A stretch of DNA of 64,000 nucleotides from positions 17,165,834-17,229,833 of the forward strand of contig NC_066327.1 of assembly GCF_022539315.1 (NCBI RefSeq), in the 5' to 3' direction. Below the pieces are notes generated by a model. That model was not told where the DNA came from, made no database searches, and worked only from the letters and a program-made list of their open reading frames with translations. Positions within the stretch are counted from its first letter, which is position 1. Every line of letters starts with the position of its first letter. The position numbers and the translations under genes were made by a program. This DNA comes from Serinus canaria (Eukaryota > Chordata > Aves > Passeriformes > Fringillidae). This document shows positions 11,251 to 23,730 of this stretch, in pieces.

Positions 11251-14200
11251 TGGCTTTGGCACCTGGATCTGACCCTTGGTGCTGCTGAAACTCCCTGGAT
11301 GTTCTCGAGGGGGAGTTGGGAAGGGAGGGCTGAGGCAGCAGGGATCAGGGCAGGGTGGCACAGCACGTGGGAAGGGCAAATCCACTGCAAATGTGAGCCA
11401 ATAAAATAAAAAAGAAATACAAATTCCTAGAAATGTAGAAAAGTAGGTTGGATGCATAGGAAATAGGAGCAGAAGTGTTTCTGAGGATTTTCTGCCCCAG
11501 CAGGGCCCTCTCAGACTCTGCTGGCTCTGGTGGGTGCTGGCTGGGGGTTTGGCTGGGGGTGTTTATATTTCGAGCTGCTTATGTGATCCCCAATAGCCAC
11601 ATTCAAGAGCAGCAGCAGTGGAGTGTTTCCTTCCAGAGGCCAGGAATGCAGATCGAAATGCCTCTATCACATCCATCTCTCTGGCCAAAATGCTATTTAA
11701 GCATCAAACCACGTGGACCCAAATGAGGTGGCAGGTTTCAGTTCAACTTGAAAGCAATTAGTTAAAAATTAAAGAAGCAAACACATTGTTTGTTACTGGT
11801 TTGTGCCCTTTTACAATTTCTTTTTCCAGGGGAAATTGGGATTCTCTAATTGGCTCAGCTGGAGCAAAAAACCCCAGATCAAACAGCGAGTGAGCTGGAA
11901 CAACAAAGGAATGTCCTGGTATTTCTTTTTCCAAGTTTAGAAATGGAAGTCAGGGCAGCCTTGGGATTTGTGGAAATTCCTCTGTGCATTGTTGGGAGGT
12001 AGAGGAAGTGGTTTCGAGTTGAGCTCCCGGGCTGTGCCTGCCGGAGCGGGGCCAGTTTCCACTCGCCCGCCTCCCGTTGTCCCGGCTCGGCCGGCGGCTG
12101 CTCCTTGCAGCCAGAGGATCCTTCAACACTCACCCCTGGCCACTGCAGGCACCTGGGGCTCCCTGTGCCTCTGCCCCCGCTCTGCCGTGGCAGCCAGCCC
12201 AGCAAAATACACCGAAACATTTTTCCATTCCTGCTGGTATTTCTTTCTTGCAGCTGCTTGGCACAACTGGGGTTGGAAAGGGTTGTTTTCAGTCCACTAT
12301 CAGCTGCTGGAAGAGTTGTTCCCCTTTCTGTACAAATTCGTTCATGTATAAATCATAACTGTGAGTTTTGATGCCTCTTTCCCGCAGCCCATGGGGTCAC
12401 TGGATGACAAAAATGTTTCCAAGACCCACGGGCAGATCATCAATGTATTGAGGGGAGAGGAGAGCGCTCCTGGCTTCGAGCGTGTGCTGCTCGTGCTCCT
12501 GTTACAGCGGAGATGTTTTCTCGGTGGTTTTTGGGTTTTCCTTGTTATCTGGCCAGCACAGCCCTGCAGCTGGAGGGGAGAGCCGCTTCTCCAGCCGGAG
12601 CAGGACATGGATGGGATGCGCCGTCCCGGGGGAAGCTGTTCCCCCGCCGGGAAGGAAGCGAGAGCCCCTTCGGCCGCTGCCAAGGAAAACCTCCCCGAAC
12701 GCCCGAGCCCGGAGGTTTTCTCTGCTCCCCCTCACGGCTCAGGGGTTGTTTCTCAGCCCAGGATGGGCACGGCTCCTGCCCCGGTGCCTCCTGCTGCTGC
12801 CAGCTGCTGGGTGATGCTCCCAAGATGCCCTCAGTGGGGCAGGGAGGGACCCCAGGGTGCTGTGGGATGTGCAGGGCTGTGCTGCAAGGGTCCATCTCAC
12901 CGGGCTGCCCCGTGTCCTGTGGGCACCCCGGGATGGGGAGTGATGCCCTGAGCCCCACCGTGGGCACCCAGCTGGCTTCCAGGGTCCTGCTGTGGTGGTT
13001 TTGAAGGCAGGGATCGATTCTGGATGTGCTGAACCAGCTGGGGCTGAAGCTGCAGCATCTGGGGATGCCCACATGGAGCTGCCCTGGCCACCAGTGCCTC
13101 ACTGTCCTCCCCACATATATGTGGATATATATTCCCCTTTTACATAAATATTTTTTCCATATGTGGTTGATTTTCTTTTTATTCTGATGTTTTAATGCAG
13201 TTTATTTCTTCAGTCACTGAAGTGCTTTGGATGTTAATAGGAAACAGTATCACATTTTTGTGTGTTTTGGGTTATTTGTCTCGGCTTTTATTAGGCTTGT
13301 CTTGCAAGTCATCAGGCAAAAATGTAAAAGAAGAAATGATGTGTGTGTGTGTTTGTACTGGGGACCAAACCCAAGAGCCATCAGCACACGATGCAGGGAA
13401 TTGTTCTTTGTTTTCCAGGGAAATGGGGTGCCGGTATGAGGAAGCCCCGGGGGCGGTGAGTGGTACCTATTGTTTTATTCATGGTCCCTGTCAGCGCTGC
13501 CTTCCCAGCCCTGCCACAAGGGCTGGAGGTTCTGCCGTGGGGCTGAGCAGATGCTGTGGGACAGCAGCACATCCCACAGCAGGGTTTTTCCACTGGGTTT
13601 TACAGAAATCTGAGACTCGGGGCTGGTGGCTCCTGGCTGGATGAGTGTCCTTGGCTGCAGCACTGCCCAGTCTGGGTGCTGGGGCTGCCTCTGCACTCAC
13701 AGGTACCCACTGGGGAGCCTGGCAGAGCACACAGGAGTGAAAGAGACTTTCTGAAAGCTGTTCCCTTTATGTCAGTAACGATTGGTTCAATCTGAACAGA
13801 AAATCCAGCTCCAGGCCCTCATCTCATAGAGGCACTGCTCTCTCTTTGGGTGCATCTCGGTGCCCAGGAGATGCTCTGCTCCTTCTGCAGCCACTTGCCA
13901 AGGTATAAAGTCGCTGTAAACCCCTGTTTTGGTTCCACTCTCTCTCTTTTGTGGGTCAGAATCCTTTTTTGTTGGTGTCTTTAGCCTTGTTGGCAGCAGG
14001 GTCCCTGCCTGTCCCCCAGCCCAGGGCTGCTCTGGCAGGGAGATGTTACTGGTGCTGAAAGGGGCTGCTGAGATGTGTCCTGTAGTCAGTGCAAACATCA
14101 AATTATAACACTCCCTGTTGGCATTTCAGGGTTTTTAGCTCCCTTGTTCCTTCCAAAGGATGTAATTTTGGGGGCAGCCTTTTTGTTGTAGCATATTCAT

Positions 14201-14602
14201 TACGATAATAATTTCATTTCCAGTGCTTGTGGTGCAGAACCCAGGGAATGCAGAGGGAACAGGAGCAGTGTTTTCAGAGCTGACAGATGGGCTCATGTGC
14301 ACTGAGCAGAAATGGCAGCAGAGGTGTTGCTGAGCTCTTCCGACTCATGGAATTGCTCCAGGCTGAGGGAGCTCCTGCTCTGCTCTGTCCTTCCATTAAT
14401 GCTTGAGAAACCACTCAGCCAATCAGTGGCTGGTGGTGTTCCCTCAGGAAAAGGGCAAGGAAGGAGCTTTGACAGTAAAGGACAAGATTTCATCTCCCTG
14501 GAGCTTTAGGCAGTGTTTGTCACATCAAGGTGCTGGGCAGGGCTCTGAGCTGCCCTTCCGAGGGCTGGGTGTTGGGATTTAGTGTCAAACACCATTTTAG
14601 AG
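11251..14602. other. No gene seen; GC-rich patch at about 11,990-12,760
   Basis: Mostly unique sequence. The patch at 12,020-12,110 and again at 12,580-12,730 is locally CpG-rich, but I see no exon, donor/acceptor pair or known protein. The ORFs of 110-196 residues here look like GC-driven shadows. Confidence 0.45.
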
Positions 14603-14800
14603 CACAGAATCCCAGGCTGCTTTGTGTTGAACAGACCTTAAGGATCATCCAGTGCACCCCCTGCCACAGCAGGGACACCTCCCACTGTCCCAGGCTGCTC
14701 CAAGCCCTGTCCAACCTGGCCTTGGACACTGCCAGGGGTGGGACAGCCACAGCTTCTCTGGGCCCCCTGTGCCAGGGCCTCTCCACACTCCCAGGGAAGG
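14603..14800 (-). mobile_element. CR1 LINE fragment, antisense
   Basis: CAGAATCCCAGGCTGCTTTG, ACCTTAAGGATCATCCAGTG, CAGGGACACCTCCCACTGTC and GTGCCAGGGCCTCTCCACAC follow the reversed CR1 3' segment. Confidence 0.85.
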
Positions 14801-15238
14801 AGTTTTATTTATTATCCTACAATTCTGTATTTTTAACTCCATGTGAGAAGTTGGCACTGCAATCCCTGCATGTGCCCATGTGCAGCCAGTGCTTTACTTG
14901 CAGCTTGCATGAGCTCTTCAGGGCTGGCCCTGCTTGGAGTGAGCCTGGGTGGCTTCTCTTGAAGCCATCTGAGATCCTGTTGTGTGAGGTTTTCACATAA
15001 AAATCCCTCAAAACTTGCTGTTCCTGGCTCCAGTCTGTGCATTCCAGTTTTAGCTGGGATGCACGGGCTGAGCATCCTTCCCTCGGGGTGCTGCAGGGTT
15101 TGGACAGGCTCTGTCTCACCAGGGGCTGATGGCTTTTCCTCCTGGGAGCACCTGAGGGTGGGACTGGCCCTGCTGCAAGCCTCCAGCAGCCTGGAGGGAA
15201 GCCTTGGCTCTGCAGTGCTCACAGCTCAGGGTTACTGC

Positions 15239-15333
15239 AGAATCACAGGACGAGATTGGTTTGGGCTGGGGGGACCTCGGGGCTCATCCAGTGCTACCCC
15301 AGGTGTGCCATGGACTGGGACACCTCCCACTGG
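15239..15333 (-). mobile_element. Short CR1 fragment, antisense
   Basis: AATCACAGGACGAGATTGGT, TTGGGCTGGGGGGACCTCGG, GGCTCATCCAGTGCTACCCC and GGACACCTCCCACTGG resemble the reversed CR1 tail. More diverged than neighbouring copies. Confidence 0.65.
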
Positions 15334-15369
15334 CTGCTGCTGCTGCTGGTGAAGGTGTGATGATGCAGT

Positions 15370-15597
15370 GGCTGTGTCCCAGTGTCCTGGCTTGGTGGGG
15401 CAGCCTTGGCTGTGTCCCAGTGTCCTGGCATGGTGGGACAGCCTTGGCTGTGTCCCAGTGTCCTGGCTTGGTGGGGCAGCCTTGGCTGTGTCCCAGTGTC
15501 CTGGCTTGGTGGGACAGCCTTGGCTGTGTCCCAGTGTCCTGGCATGGTGGGACAGCCTTGGCTGTGTCCCAGTGTCCTGGCTTGGTGGGGCAGCCTT
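15370..15597. repeat. 38-bp minisatellite, six copies
   Basis: Six contiguous 38-bp units beginning GGCTGTGTCCCAGTGTCCTG. They differ only at two sites (GCTTGG or GCATGG; GGGGCAG or GGGACAG), so the array is young or homogenised. Since 38 is not a multiple of 3, overlapping open frames arise on both strands; these are not genes. Confidence 0.95.
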
Positions 15598-16947
15598 GGT
15601 GCAGCAGAGCAGCCATTCTGGGAGAGCTTGAAAACACCAAGCTGGAAAGGAATTATGTTTGAGACAGAAAATCCTCACTTGCTGAAGGGCGAGACGAAGG
15701 AAGATGGGGAGAAGCTGTTTGTTAATAATAAAGAATGAGCTTTTACAAAGACCTCGTGTCCCAAGCTCTTTAACTTTTCCTGGCATTTCCCATCCATTCC
15801 ATTGTTAAGCCCTTTGCTGTCGGAAAACAGCGCCGGGCCAGGGCGCTCGATGATCTCATCCCCAAGGCTTCTGCCCTCGCCTCTGTTTACCCATCCCACA
15901 GCATTTGCTCCTCAGATTTGGTTTCCTACTTTGAAGAAAAAAAATAAGAAGGAAAAAGGGAAGAAGAAGAAAAAAAAAAATCTTTCATTTGTGCAGTGTC
16001 TCTCCCCGCCCCCGGCTCTGGGCTCCGAGGAAAATAGCACCTCGGTGGTTTTCAAGGAGAGGATGGACCACAGTGCATTCCCACAGTTTATAAGAGGAGA
16101 CAGGAAGGCCTCAGTGACTCATAAACACTAACAGATTCTGTGTATGAGCTTCTCTTTGTTGTTTGTTATCCTTAATTTCATGGTTTTCCTTCTTTTGAGC
16201 GTGTTTGTGTATTTTAGACGATGCCATCATTTTGTCAGGACACTTTGTGTGTGGTTCCCACACAGGAGCAATGTTGTCTGCTGATGGCTGGGCTCACAAA
16301 AATAGGACAGCAGCCAGTGGAAACGCTTTGAGGGTTCTGTTTGGTGCCACATCCTGATGTGAGGACCCTGGGACAGCGAGGCTGGGCAGGAGGGACCCTG
16401 GTGCTGTGCATGGAGAGGGCCAGGTCAGGACCTCCTGCATGGGGGCAGCTCTGAGGGCTGTGCTCAAAGCTCCCCAGCCCAGTGACCCTCAATCCATCAC
16501 TCAGGTGACACTGGGAGGGTCGGGCTGGCATGGCCAGTGTGACCTGGGCAGTGAGCTGCCCTTCTGGGGGTGGCTGTGCCCCACCCTGGCTCTCGGTGCT
16601 CCCAGCCATGACTCTCTGAAAGTTGGGTACATCTCTGTGTGCAGGTTGCTCCAGCAGTTCTTCCTGGTTTAGTTAAAAACAATCATTTTTCAGAGGGCTC
16701 GGATGATTTTCCTTGAGCGAGGAGGTCTTTAGTCCTTTGTGGATGTTGGCTTCATCTTGCCTTTGTTTTGCCCTTGCCACCCCACCAAACCCTCCCCTCC
16801 TGCTATGGCAGAGGGCATGAGTTGGCATCCACTCTCTGCCTCAGAGCTGGAGATGGTTAAATCCTGCTGGGAAGCCAGCGTGTTGTAAGGCACCTAGAAA
16901 CCCCTTCAGACAAGGCAGCTCATTCATGAAAGGTATTTTTAATTAGT
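15598..16947. other. No gene seen
   Basis: Unique sequence with an A/G-rich run at about 15,933-15,980 next to a small CpG-containing patch. No coding evidence. Confidence 0.5.
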
Positions 16948-17070
16948 CATGGAATGGTTTGGGTTGGAAGGGACCTTCAAGATCATCCATTTCCAACACC
17001 CCTGCCATGGGCAGGGACACCTTCCACTAGACCAGGTTGCTCCAAGCCTTGTCCAGCCTGGACTTTCAGT
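16948..17070 (-). mobile_element. CR1 LINE fragment, antisense
   Basis: CATGGAATGGTTTGGGTTGG, AAGGGACCTTCAAGATCATC, CCATGGGCAGGGACACCTTC and CACTAGACCAGGTTGCTCCA are very close to the textbook CR1 3' end in reverse. Confidence 0.9.
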
Positions 17071-17928
17071 TCAGTTAAGCCATGTCACCATCAGCTGTTG
17101 GCCCTGCTGAGCAGTGGTGGCTGGGAGTGCCAGGAGCAGCCCTGCACAGGGATCCCCAAGCCCTCTTCCTTCTCCCCTCTGGATCTGGGGGCAACACCAG
17201 CACAGCTGTTCAAATATGCTCAAAAATTCAGAAACACAAGTAAGCACTGAACTTTCCCAAGGTGGCTGAGTAATCGTGTTTGCTTTAGCATTTCAGTCCC
17301 CCAATTACCCAAGCCAAGGATATTGCCTCTTTAAACAGAGTTCAAAAAGCCCAAGAATTTTTTATAAATAGCTCACATCCTCTTGATAACAACCCGGCTG
17401 CTATTTATTGCCCACTTCCCCTCAGACAGACAGGTCAGAGGACTGAAAATCGCACTTCCCATGAAATCCAGAGGAACTGGGCTTTTCAGGTTCCTACAAT
17501 TGTTTGTCATTCTGGGTTTCCTCTGCAGTTTACAGCGTTCAGCCAGGCTCACCCTGCTAAGGAGGGATCCTTAGGATATAGTGCTGCTTTCCTGGAGCCC
17601 TTAACCCCATTTTCTGCTCCTGTCTTTGGGACCAGCAGGAAATCCCTTTGCTTCCCAGCAGCATGGGGTCCCTCCAAGCCATTTTTTTTTAAACTCCACA
17701 CTTCACTGAGTCCTCTCTGGCCTTATTTTACACTCCCACCTTCCCATTCAGTCCAAAGCTGGGTGCCCAGAGCTGTCTCCTGCTGAAAGCAGGTGGGAGC
17801 TGCTTCCTGGTGCTTCCTTGCCTCTGTGGCTGCAGAGGCTCCTCAGGAGCTGGGATTTGCCCTGTCCATAACTCACGCTAACCCAATCCCACTGGCCTGC
17901 ACCAGTCCTGTGCTTCAGTCACTGTGAA
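17071..17928. other. No gene seen
   Basis: Unique sequence without recognisable features. Confidence 0.45.
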
Positions 17929-18000
17929 ACCACAGAATGGTTGGCGTTGAAAGGACTTTAAAGACCATCTAGTTCTAGCCCCCAGTACAGCTGGAGGGTT
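17929..18000 (-). mobile_element. Short CR1 fragment, antisense
   Basis: CACAGAATGGTTGGCGTTGA and AAGGACTTTAAAGACCATCT match the CR1 3' terminus in reverse. Similarity fades within about 70 bp. Confidence 0.75.
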
Positions 18001-19958
18001 CTTAGCAGTGGATAGACACCCATGTAAAGAAAAAAATAAGTTTAGTTGTATTCTTAAGGATAATTTACAGGAATATCAGGAGAGTTGGTTTGTGCCAGCC
18101 TTGAAGTTATTTGTCATGGGGTTGCTGCTGAGGAAAACAGAACTGTAACCCCTCAGCCTCAGACATGAGAGATGATGAAAACTTGGCTTTGGTGGGACTC
18201 TAGATGTGTCAGACCATAGACCCTGTGTGTTGGAAGTGGAGGATCTGTGCTGATGGCTTGGCCTCTCTGTGAAAAGCAATTACATACTGTCACAAGGAGG
18301 ATGTAATTTTAATTAACTCATTCTTTAGCATCTCTTTGGACACGGCGATTTCCCTGAAGGGGCAGCATGAACTCTTTCCTTGCCAGCTCGGAGCAGGGCA
18401 TTTCTGGGTGGAGGGTTTTGCTGCTCCACACATGGCTGGAGGCTCCAGTGCCATATCTGGAGAGTGGTGGTGCAGAATGTCCCAGTTTTGTGCTCTGAGA
18501 TTGTTGTGTTTCTGATTAGGAGCGCCCGGTTACATAATGGCATCATAATCACAAACATACCTGGCTCTGAGCAGAACGGGGCTGGATGATTTATTCATAA
18601 GAGTTTCTTCATGCAGAAACTTCTATTTATTCCCTGTTGTAAGGGCAGGAAAATGTCAATGGAAGCTGCCGTGGTTCAGTCTTCCCTCTCTTCAGGAATA
18701 CTGGAGTAAATTTTTGGGGGGTTTTATGGAGAAATTCCCGTGCCTTTGTGCTTGGAGGCACAAGCCTTGCTTGGTTTGCAGAACCCAAATGGTCTGGGAA
18801 GGGAGCAGGAGGTGCTGAGGGGCTGCTTACCCTGCCCAGACCTTTGCTGCTGGTGGAGGCTGGTGTGGCAAGAGCCTGGCAGAGTGATCAGAAACCTTAA
18901 ACTTGAAATCATGGCTGGTTCTTGGTTTGTGATTTGGTTTCTATTTATTTATTTATTTTTATAAACACCTTTTCAGTGTCTCCTCCTTTGGCTGATGTTT
19001 CTCAGCTTGCTGGTTGTTTTTTGACATTTACTTACTTTCTGCAGCAGCAGAAGCCTTGCTGTGTCCTAGCTGGTCACCCAGGGCTGGCTCTCCAGGGCTG
19101 TGATGGGCCCTGGTGGCCTGGGCATGGTCAGAAACTTCTGTGAAGCCTCTTTACCCCTCTTGTGCCTCAAAACCTGATGTCCAGCTTGGACCCTGGGGTG
19201 CGTTTGGGGTGGCTCTGTCCCAAATCCTGTGGAGGCTGTGTGGGTGCAAGAGGAGGGCTGAGACCCTGCTGAGAGGCTTTGCCTGGACCCCTGTTGCCAG
19301 TTCTTCCTTGCCCTGGAAAGGGAAGTTTGCCCTGTGTGGGAACCCACCCCCTCTGGGGACATCCCTGAAGTTTTATGGTGCTCAGCAGGGGCCAGAGTGG
19401 GAGCCCAGGGATTCAGTGCTCCCATGGGAGGTTTTTGTGGGGAGGAAGTAAAACAAAGTGCAAAGGCAATTTATCTCTGCCCTGGCCATTTGTCTGCCAC
19501 TCACAAGGGGGCCAAACTTCATCCCTGGGTGCTGTGTGCTGGTGTGGAGCCCTGTGAGGAGCCAGCTCTGTGTCTGGCCAGGAATGGGGTTCAGCCTCCA
19601 TCACCCCATTCCCACACCTAATCCCAGTGAGAAAAATTATTTATTTCTGGGAAATGGTGCTGTGGGAGGTGGTGCCCATGTGGGAGCAGTGCAGCCCCCT
19701 GAGCTGCAGCATCTCCTTGCTGTGCTCACCCAGAGTTAGAGAGCTGGAACTCTGCAATGACCTCGTGGCAGTGGTGGCAGCCACGTGGACTCGTGGTGAC
19801 ACCGAGCTGGCTGTTGGGCTTTCACTGGGAGCAATCCCAGGAAATGTGCTCAGTTCTGAGTCCCACGCTGTGCGTGGCTGACCCGTGACAGGTTTGTGTC
19901 TTCACCACTGGAGTTTCCTTTCTGTGGCGCCGACCCCACGGCCGGCGAAGCTGCCGAT
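18001..19958. other. No gene seen
   Basis: Unique sequence with a short (TTTA)n run near 18,942-18,960. No exon or conserved protein is recognised. Confidence 0.5.
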
Positions 19959-20762
19959 GGTTGTACCAGTGGTTGTGTTGAAGGTTGTACAAATGGTTGT
20001 ATTAAAGGTTGTACCAGTGGCTGTACCAATGGTTGTACCGGTGGTTGTGTTGAAGGTTGTACCGGTGGTTGTACCGGTGGCTGTGTTGAAGGCTGTACTG
20101 GTGGTTGTACCGGTGGTTGTGTTGAAGGCTGTACTGGTGGTTGTACCGGTGGTTGTGTTGAAGGCTGTACCAATGGTTGTACCAATGGTTGTGTTGAAGG
20201 TTGTACTGGTGGTTGCATTAAAGGTTGGACTGGTGGTTGTACCGGTGGTTGTGTTGAAGGTTGTACCGGTGGTTGTACCGGTGGCTGTGTTGAAGGCTGT
20301 ACTGGTGGTTGTACCGGTGGTTGTGTTGAAGGCTGTACTGGTGGTTGTACCGGTGGTTGTGTTGAAGGTTGTACCGGTGGTTGTGTTGAAGGCTGTACCG
20401 GTGGTTGTGTTGAAGGCTGTACTGGTGGTTGTACCGGTGGTTGTGTTGAAGGTTGTACCAATGGTTGTACCGGTGGTTGTGTTGAAGGCTGTGCCGGTGG
20501 TTGTGTTGAAGGTTGTACTGGTGGTTGTGTTGAAGGTTCTGTTGAAGGCTGTGCTGGTGGTTGCATTGAAGGCTGTACCGGTGGTTGCATTGAAGGCTGT
20601 ACCAATGGCTGTACCGGCGGTTGCATTGAAGGCTGTACCAATGGCTGTGCCGGCGGTTGCGTTGAAGGCTGTACTGGCGGTTGTGTTGAAGGCTGTACCA
20701 ATGGCTGTGCCGGCGGTTGCGTTGAAGGCTGTACCGGCGGTTGTACTGATGGCTGTGCTGGT
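19959..20762. repeat. 12-bp minisatellite, about 67 units, two unit types
   Basis: About 800 bp of contiguous 12-bp units of two kinds: GGTTGTACCGGT (with AAT or AGT endings) and GGTTGTGTTGAA (with GCATTGAA variants). They alternate to give 24- and 36-bp higher-order units. Because 12 is a multiple of 3 and the units lack stops, several frames stay open: plus-strand frames read as GCTG/GCVE tetrapeptides or Val-rich repeats, and minus-strand frames as PVQPSTQP or TTTGTTFN repeats. No signal peptide, splice or homology evidence supports a gene. Confidence 0.95.
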
Positions 20763-22949
20763 GTGCTGTGTCTCACAAAGTTGGGCTCCTCCTTTCCCAC
20801 ATTCCCCCCTAACCTGAGGCTGTGGCCCTGGTTTGTGGCTTTGCCCATTTTGTGCTCCAGTCCCGTGGGCCGTGGCAAGGCTTGGCCGTCGCCTTCTGCA
20901 GATCACGCCGGGTTCCACCCATGCTGGAATGTGTCACCTGGGACTCCGTTTTCTTCATGCAGAAAAGCCATTCTTTACTCACAAAATTCATTTCACAGTT
21001 TTCACAGACCTCGTGTGCAACACCAGCTGGCGAATTGTTCTCTTGCTGTTTCAGTTATTGGTCAGAAGATGATTTGTGTGTTCATACTCAGATTAAGGTG
21101 TTTACATCTTCCTTTGTTGATTCTCTTGGGACAAGATCTGTTGTTTATACAGGTCCCCTATTTTTCTCCCCAAGGAATGGGTTGTTGTGTTCACAAGCTT
21201 TGCATACCCACGATTGTTTCATTTGGGAACTTGCAAGTTGTCTGCAATTGGAAGTGACAGACTAGCAGGACAAGGTCTGATTTCATTAGGCCTTTTCTTT
21301 TATAACATATTTTACCTGTCTGCAGCACTTACACCTTTGGGAAAATCTCATTGAGTTTATTAAGTGTATATTTTAGAAAAACAGTTTTAAAATGAATTAA
21401 AAATTAGGTTTTTATCTCATTTTGTAGAATCCCAAATTGACTCAGGTTGAAAGAGATCAAGGGATGCAACCTGCTCAATCTGGTCACTTATTTCTGTAAA
21501 TTCATAATTTCTGTAAGCCTCAGCCCATTCTCTCAGAATTAATCCATTGGTTTAGGGTATTTTTAGGGCGTGTTGATTGTCTAGAAATTCCCTTTCAGGT
21601 CTGATATCCAAGAGCTGGGCTTGCTCTAGGGCCTGGGAAGTCTGTTGTACTCTTAGCTCTGTGCATCTCCTCACCATCCCACAGCCTAAGCTTGTGGAGT
21701 TGGTTTCCTTTGAGAGCCAATAACTGAAAATGATGGAAAAAAGGATCAAAAACCCCCTGATAATTCTGATAGATTTAAAACCTATTGCTTTAACGTCCAC
21801 TGCTCAAATCAAGCAGAGTGCTCTGGTTCGCTTCCAGCAGAGAGACACGAGCGTCGTGTTGGTATTTTTAAAGCTTTATGTGCAAGACATCAGTTGGTGT
21901 TGCCAAACTCTGATTTAAATTTATACATCCTGGCTCAGCCTGTTTGTTAAAAAAAAAAAAAGAGAAAAAAAAAGAAAAACCACCCCCAGCATAACAAATT
22001 CAGTATCTTTTCCTTATTGCAAATTTTTTGGCATCCGATGTCGCGATCTGCACAGTGTAGTTATTATCCCTCTATCTGATCCATTGACTAATTCAACATC
22101 ATTGTTCCAATAATATTATTTCAGGGCAGGTAACACACTCAGGTTACCTCTGTGATGACACAAAACGTGGCACAGCTTCCAGTGAGTCACAGCTCCACAG
22201 TGTGTGCAAATAAATAACAGGGATGGTGAAAAATAACCCGGGTCCTGTATTTTTAGCAGTCCAGTGTGATGCTGGTGACACACGAGGAGCTGGGGGCAGG
22301 AAGGGTGGTGGGTGCTGCTGGGTGGGAGCCCCAGGATGTGGCTCAGGGGCTGTGCAGGGACCCAGGGACTTGGTCCTTGGCAGCTTCTCCTCCTCTTCCA
22401 AGGAGGTGGGAGAGTTCTGGCTGCTCCCATGTCTAGGGGGGCCTTGGGGTGGCCTGGCCAGGGCTGGAGGATGCTCTGTGCCCACCCACAGTCCTGGTGG
22501 GGCTGTTCTGGTGTGGGCAGCACAGCTCTGCCCCAGAAAGGAGAAGCAGGAGGGCTGGAAGTGGCTCTGAGTGCTGAGGGGGGCTCAGTGGGATGGGGCT
22601 GGCACAAACCCTGTGAGGAGGGGATGCTGGTTTTGTGTCTGGTTCTCTTTAGTGTGGATCCCCCCGTCACACGGAGGGCTCAGCCCCGTGAAGGAGCAGC
22701 CTGACTCCCAGGCTGGCATATTTTAGGGGTGCAGGGAAGGAGAGGATTGCTCCTCCATGTTCCCAGAGCAGGGTACTGCTTCCCACCAAGGTGCTGGCTC
22801 TTCCCACTGCAGGGGATTTGAGGGTGATTAATTGATGAGTCCCTGTGTGCCAGGCTGTGGGGCAGAGCAAGCCCAGCATCGCCCTGAGTTCCTTGGCAGG
22901 GCTGGAGAGCATCAAATTACCAATTCTGGGCTACTCTCTGCTTGTATTT
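20763..22949. other. No gene seen
   Basis: Unique sequence downstream of SPRY4. It holds an A-rich run at 21,949-21,979 and a very weak CR1-like piece at about 21,424-21,480. The 20,930-21,290 stretch has the look of a decayed LTR, but I cannot show repeat ends or a target duplication. Confidence 0.4.
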
Positions 22950-23127
22950 TTAGAATAATTGCTACAAACATTCTTGGGATTTTTTTTTAAAGAACCACAA
23001 CAGCCATTCATATATTTAACAATATATATTTATATATATATATATATAATTTCTAGATCAGTACATTCATCAGTACTTGTTTTTCTTCACAAACAGAAGA
23101 ACTCTTACAATAGTAGACTTTCTAAAA

Positions 23128-23160
23128 TAAATACTATTAAAATAGAGCTTCAAAATAAAT
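23128..23160 (-). promoter_or_regulatory. AU-rich elements near the end of the SPRY4 3' UTR
   Basis: Two TATTTATTT motifs lie about 28 bp apart on the minus strand (ATTTA cores at 23,132-23,128 and 23,160-23,156), with another ATTTA near 24,744-24,748. Such elements commonly mark unstable, rapidly induced mRNAs, which suits an immediate feedback gene. Confidence 0.5.
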
Positions 23161-23666
23161 ATTCTATACAAAGAAAAACCTTCTGTGGTAACATTTCAGG
23201 GTGTACATGTGAGGGGGTGGTAAGAGGAGATGGGGGAAATATTTCTCAGGGTGTCTGAGCGTGGGAGGGGAAGAGAATACCCAGTGCTGGGAAGGGTGAG
23301 GGCTCATCAGGATGGCAAAGCCAGTGCCCAGGGAGCACCAAATCTGGGATCTGCTCCTGGCACCTGGTGGGCACAGGCACAGGGCTGTGGTGACAGGGTG
23401 TTTGTCTGTTGGGGCTGCTCCCCTTGGGAATGAGGGGTGGCATTGCCAGCACCCTCAGGTCCCCCCTTCTCTCTGTCTGGGCTGTTTTGTGAGGGCAGGG
23501 CCAAACCCTGCCATGGACCTGCTGCAGCAGTTAGCAGTGCAGGTGCCCTGCCATCCTCCTGCTCCTCCTCCAGAGCGTGGCACCTGTGCCAGGGGCAGCT
23601 GCCCTGACCTGCCCTCCTGCCTCTGTGAGCACCCCACCTCAGTGCCATGGCTGGAGAGGTTTGTGC

Positions 23667-23730
23667 TCGTTTGCAGCTGTCCCTTCGTTTGCAGCTGTCC
23701 CTTCGTTTGCAGCTGTCCCTTCGTTTGCAG
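23667..23730. repeat. 18-bp tandem repeat inside the SPRY4 3' UTR
   Basis: About 3.5 copies of an 18-bp unit, TCGTTTGCAGCTGTCCCT on the plus strand, nearly identical. Each full copy carries a CAGCTG. It lies inside the predicted SPRY4 3' UTR, so copy number would change message length. Confidence 0.85.

Noticed and set aside
15370..15597. Regular spaced repeats as a CRISPR-like array
   Set aside because: Units are directly abutting with no unique spacers and the genome is vertebrate; it is a minisatellite. The same reasoning applies to the other arrays.
19896..21257. 453-codon plus-strand ORF with GCTG/GCVE repeats, plus 338-342-codon minus-strand ORFs
   Set aside because: They are consequences of a stop-free 12-bp repeat being open in many frames; no homology, splice signals or start context single one out.
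20930..21290. Possible decayed endogenous retrovirus LTR
   Set aside because: Composition is suggestive, but no TG...CA ends, polyadenylation layout, target duplication or internal viral genes can be shown.
21424..21480. CR1-like AGAATCCC...GGTTGAAAGAGATCAAGG segment
   Set aside because: Too short and diverged to assert.
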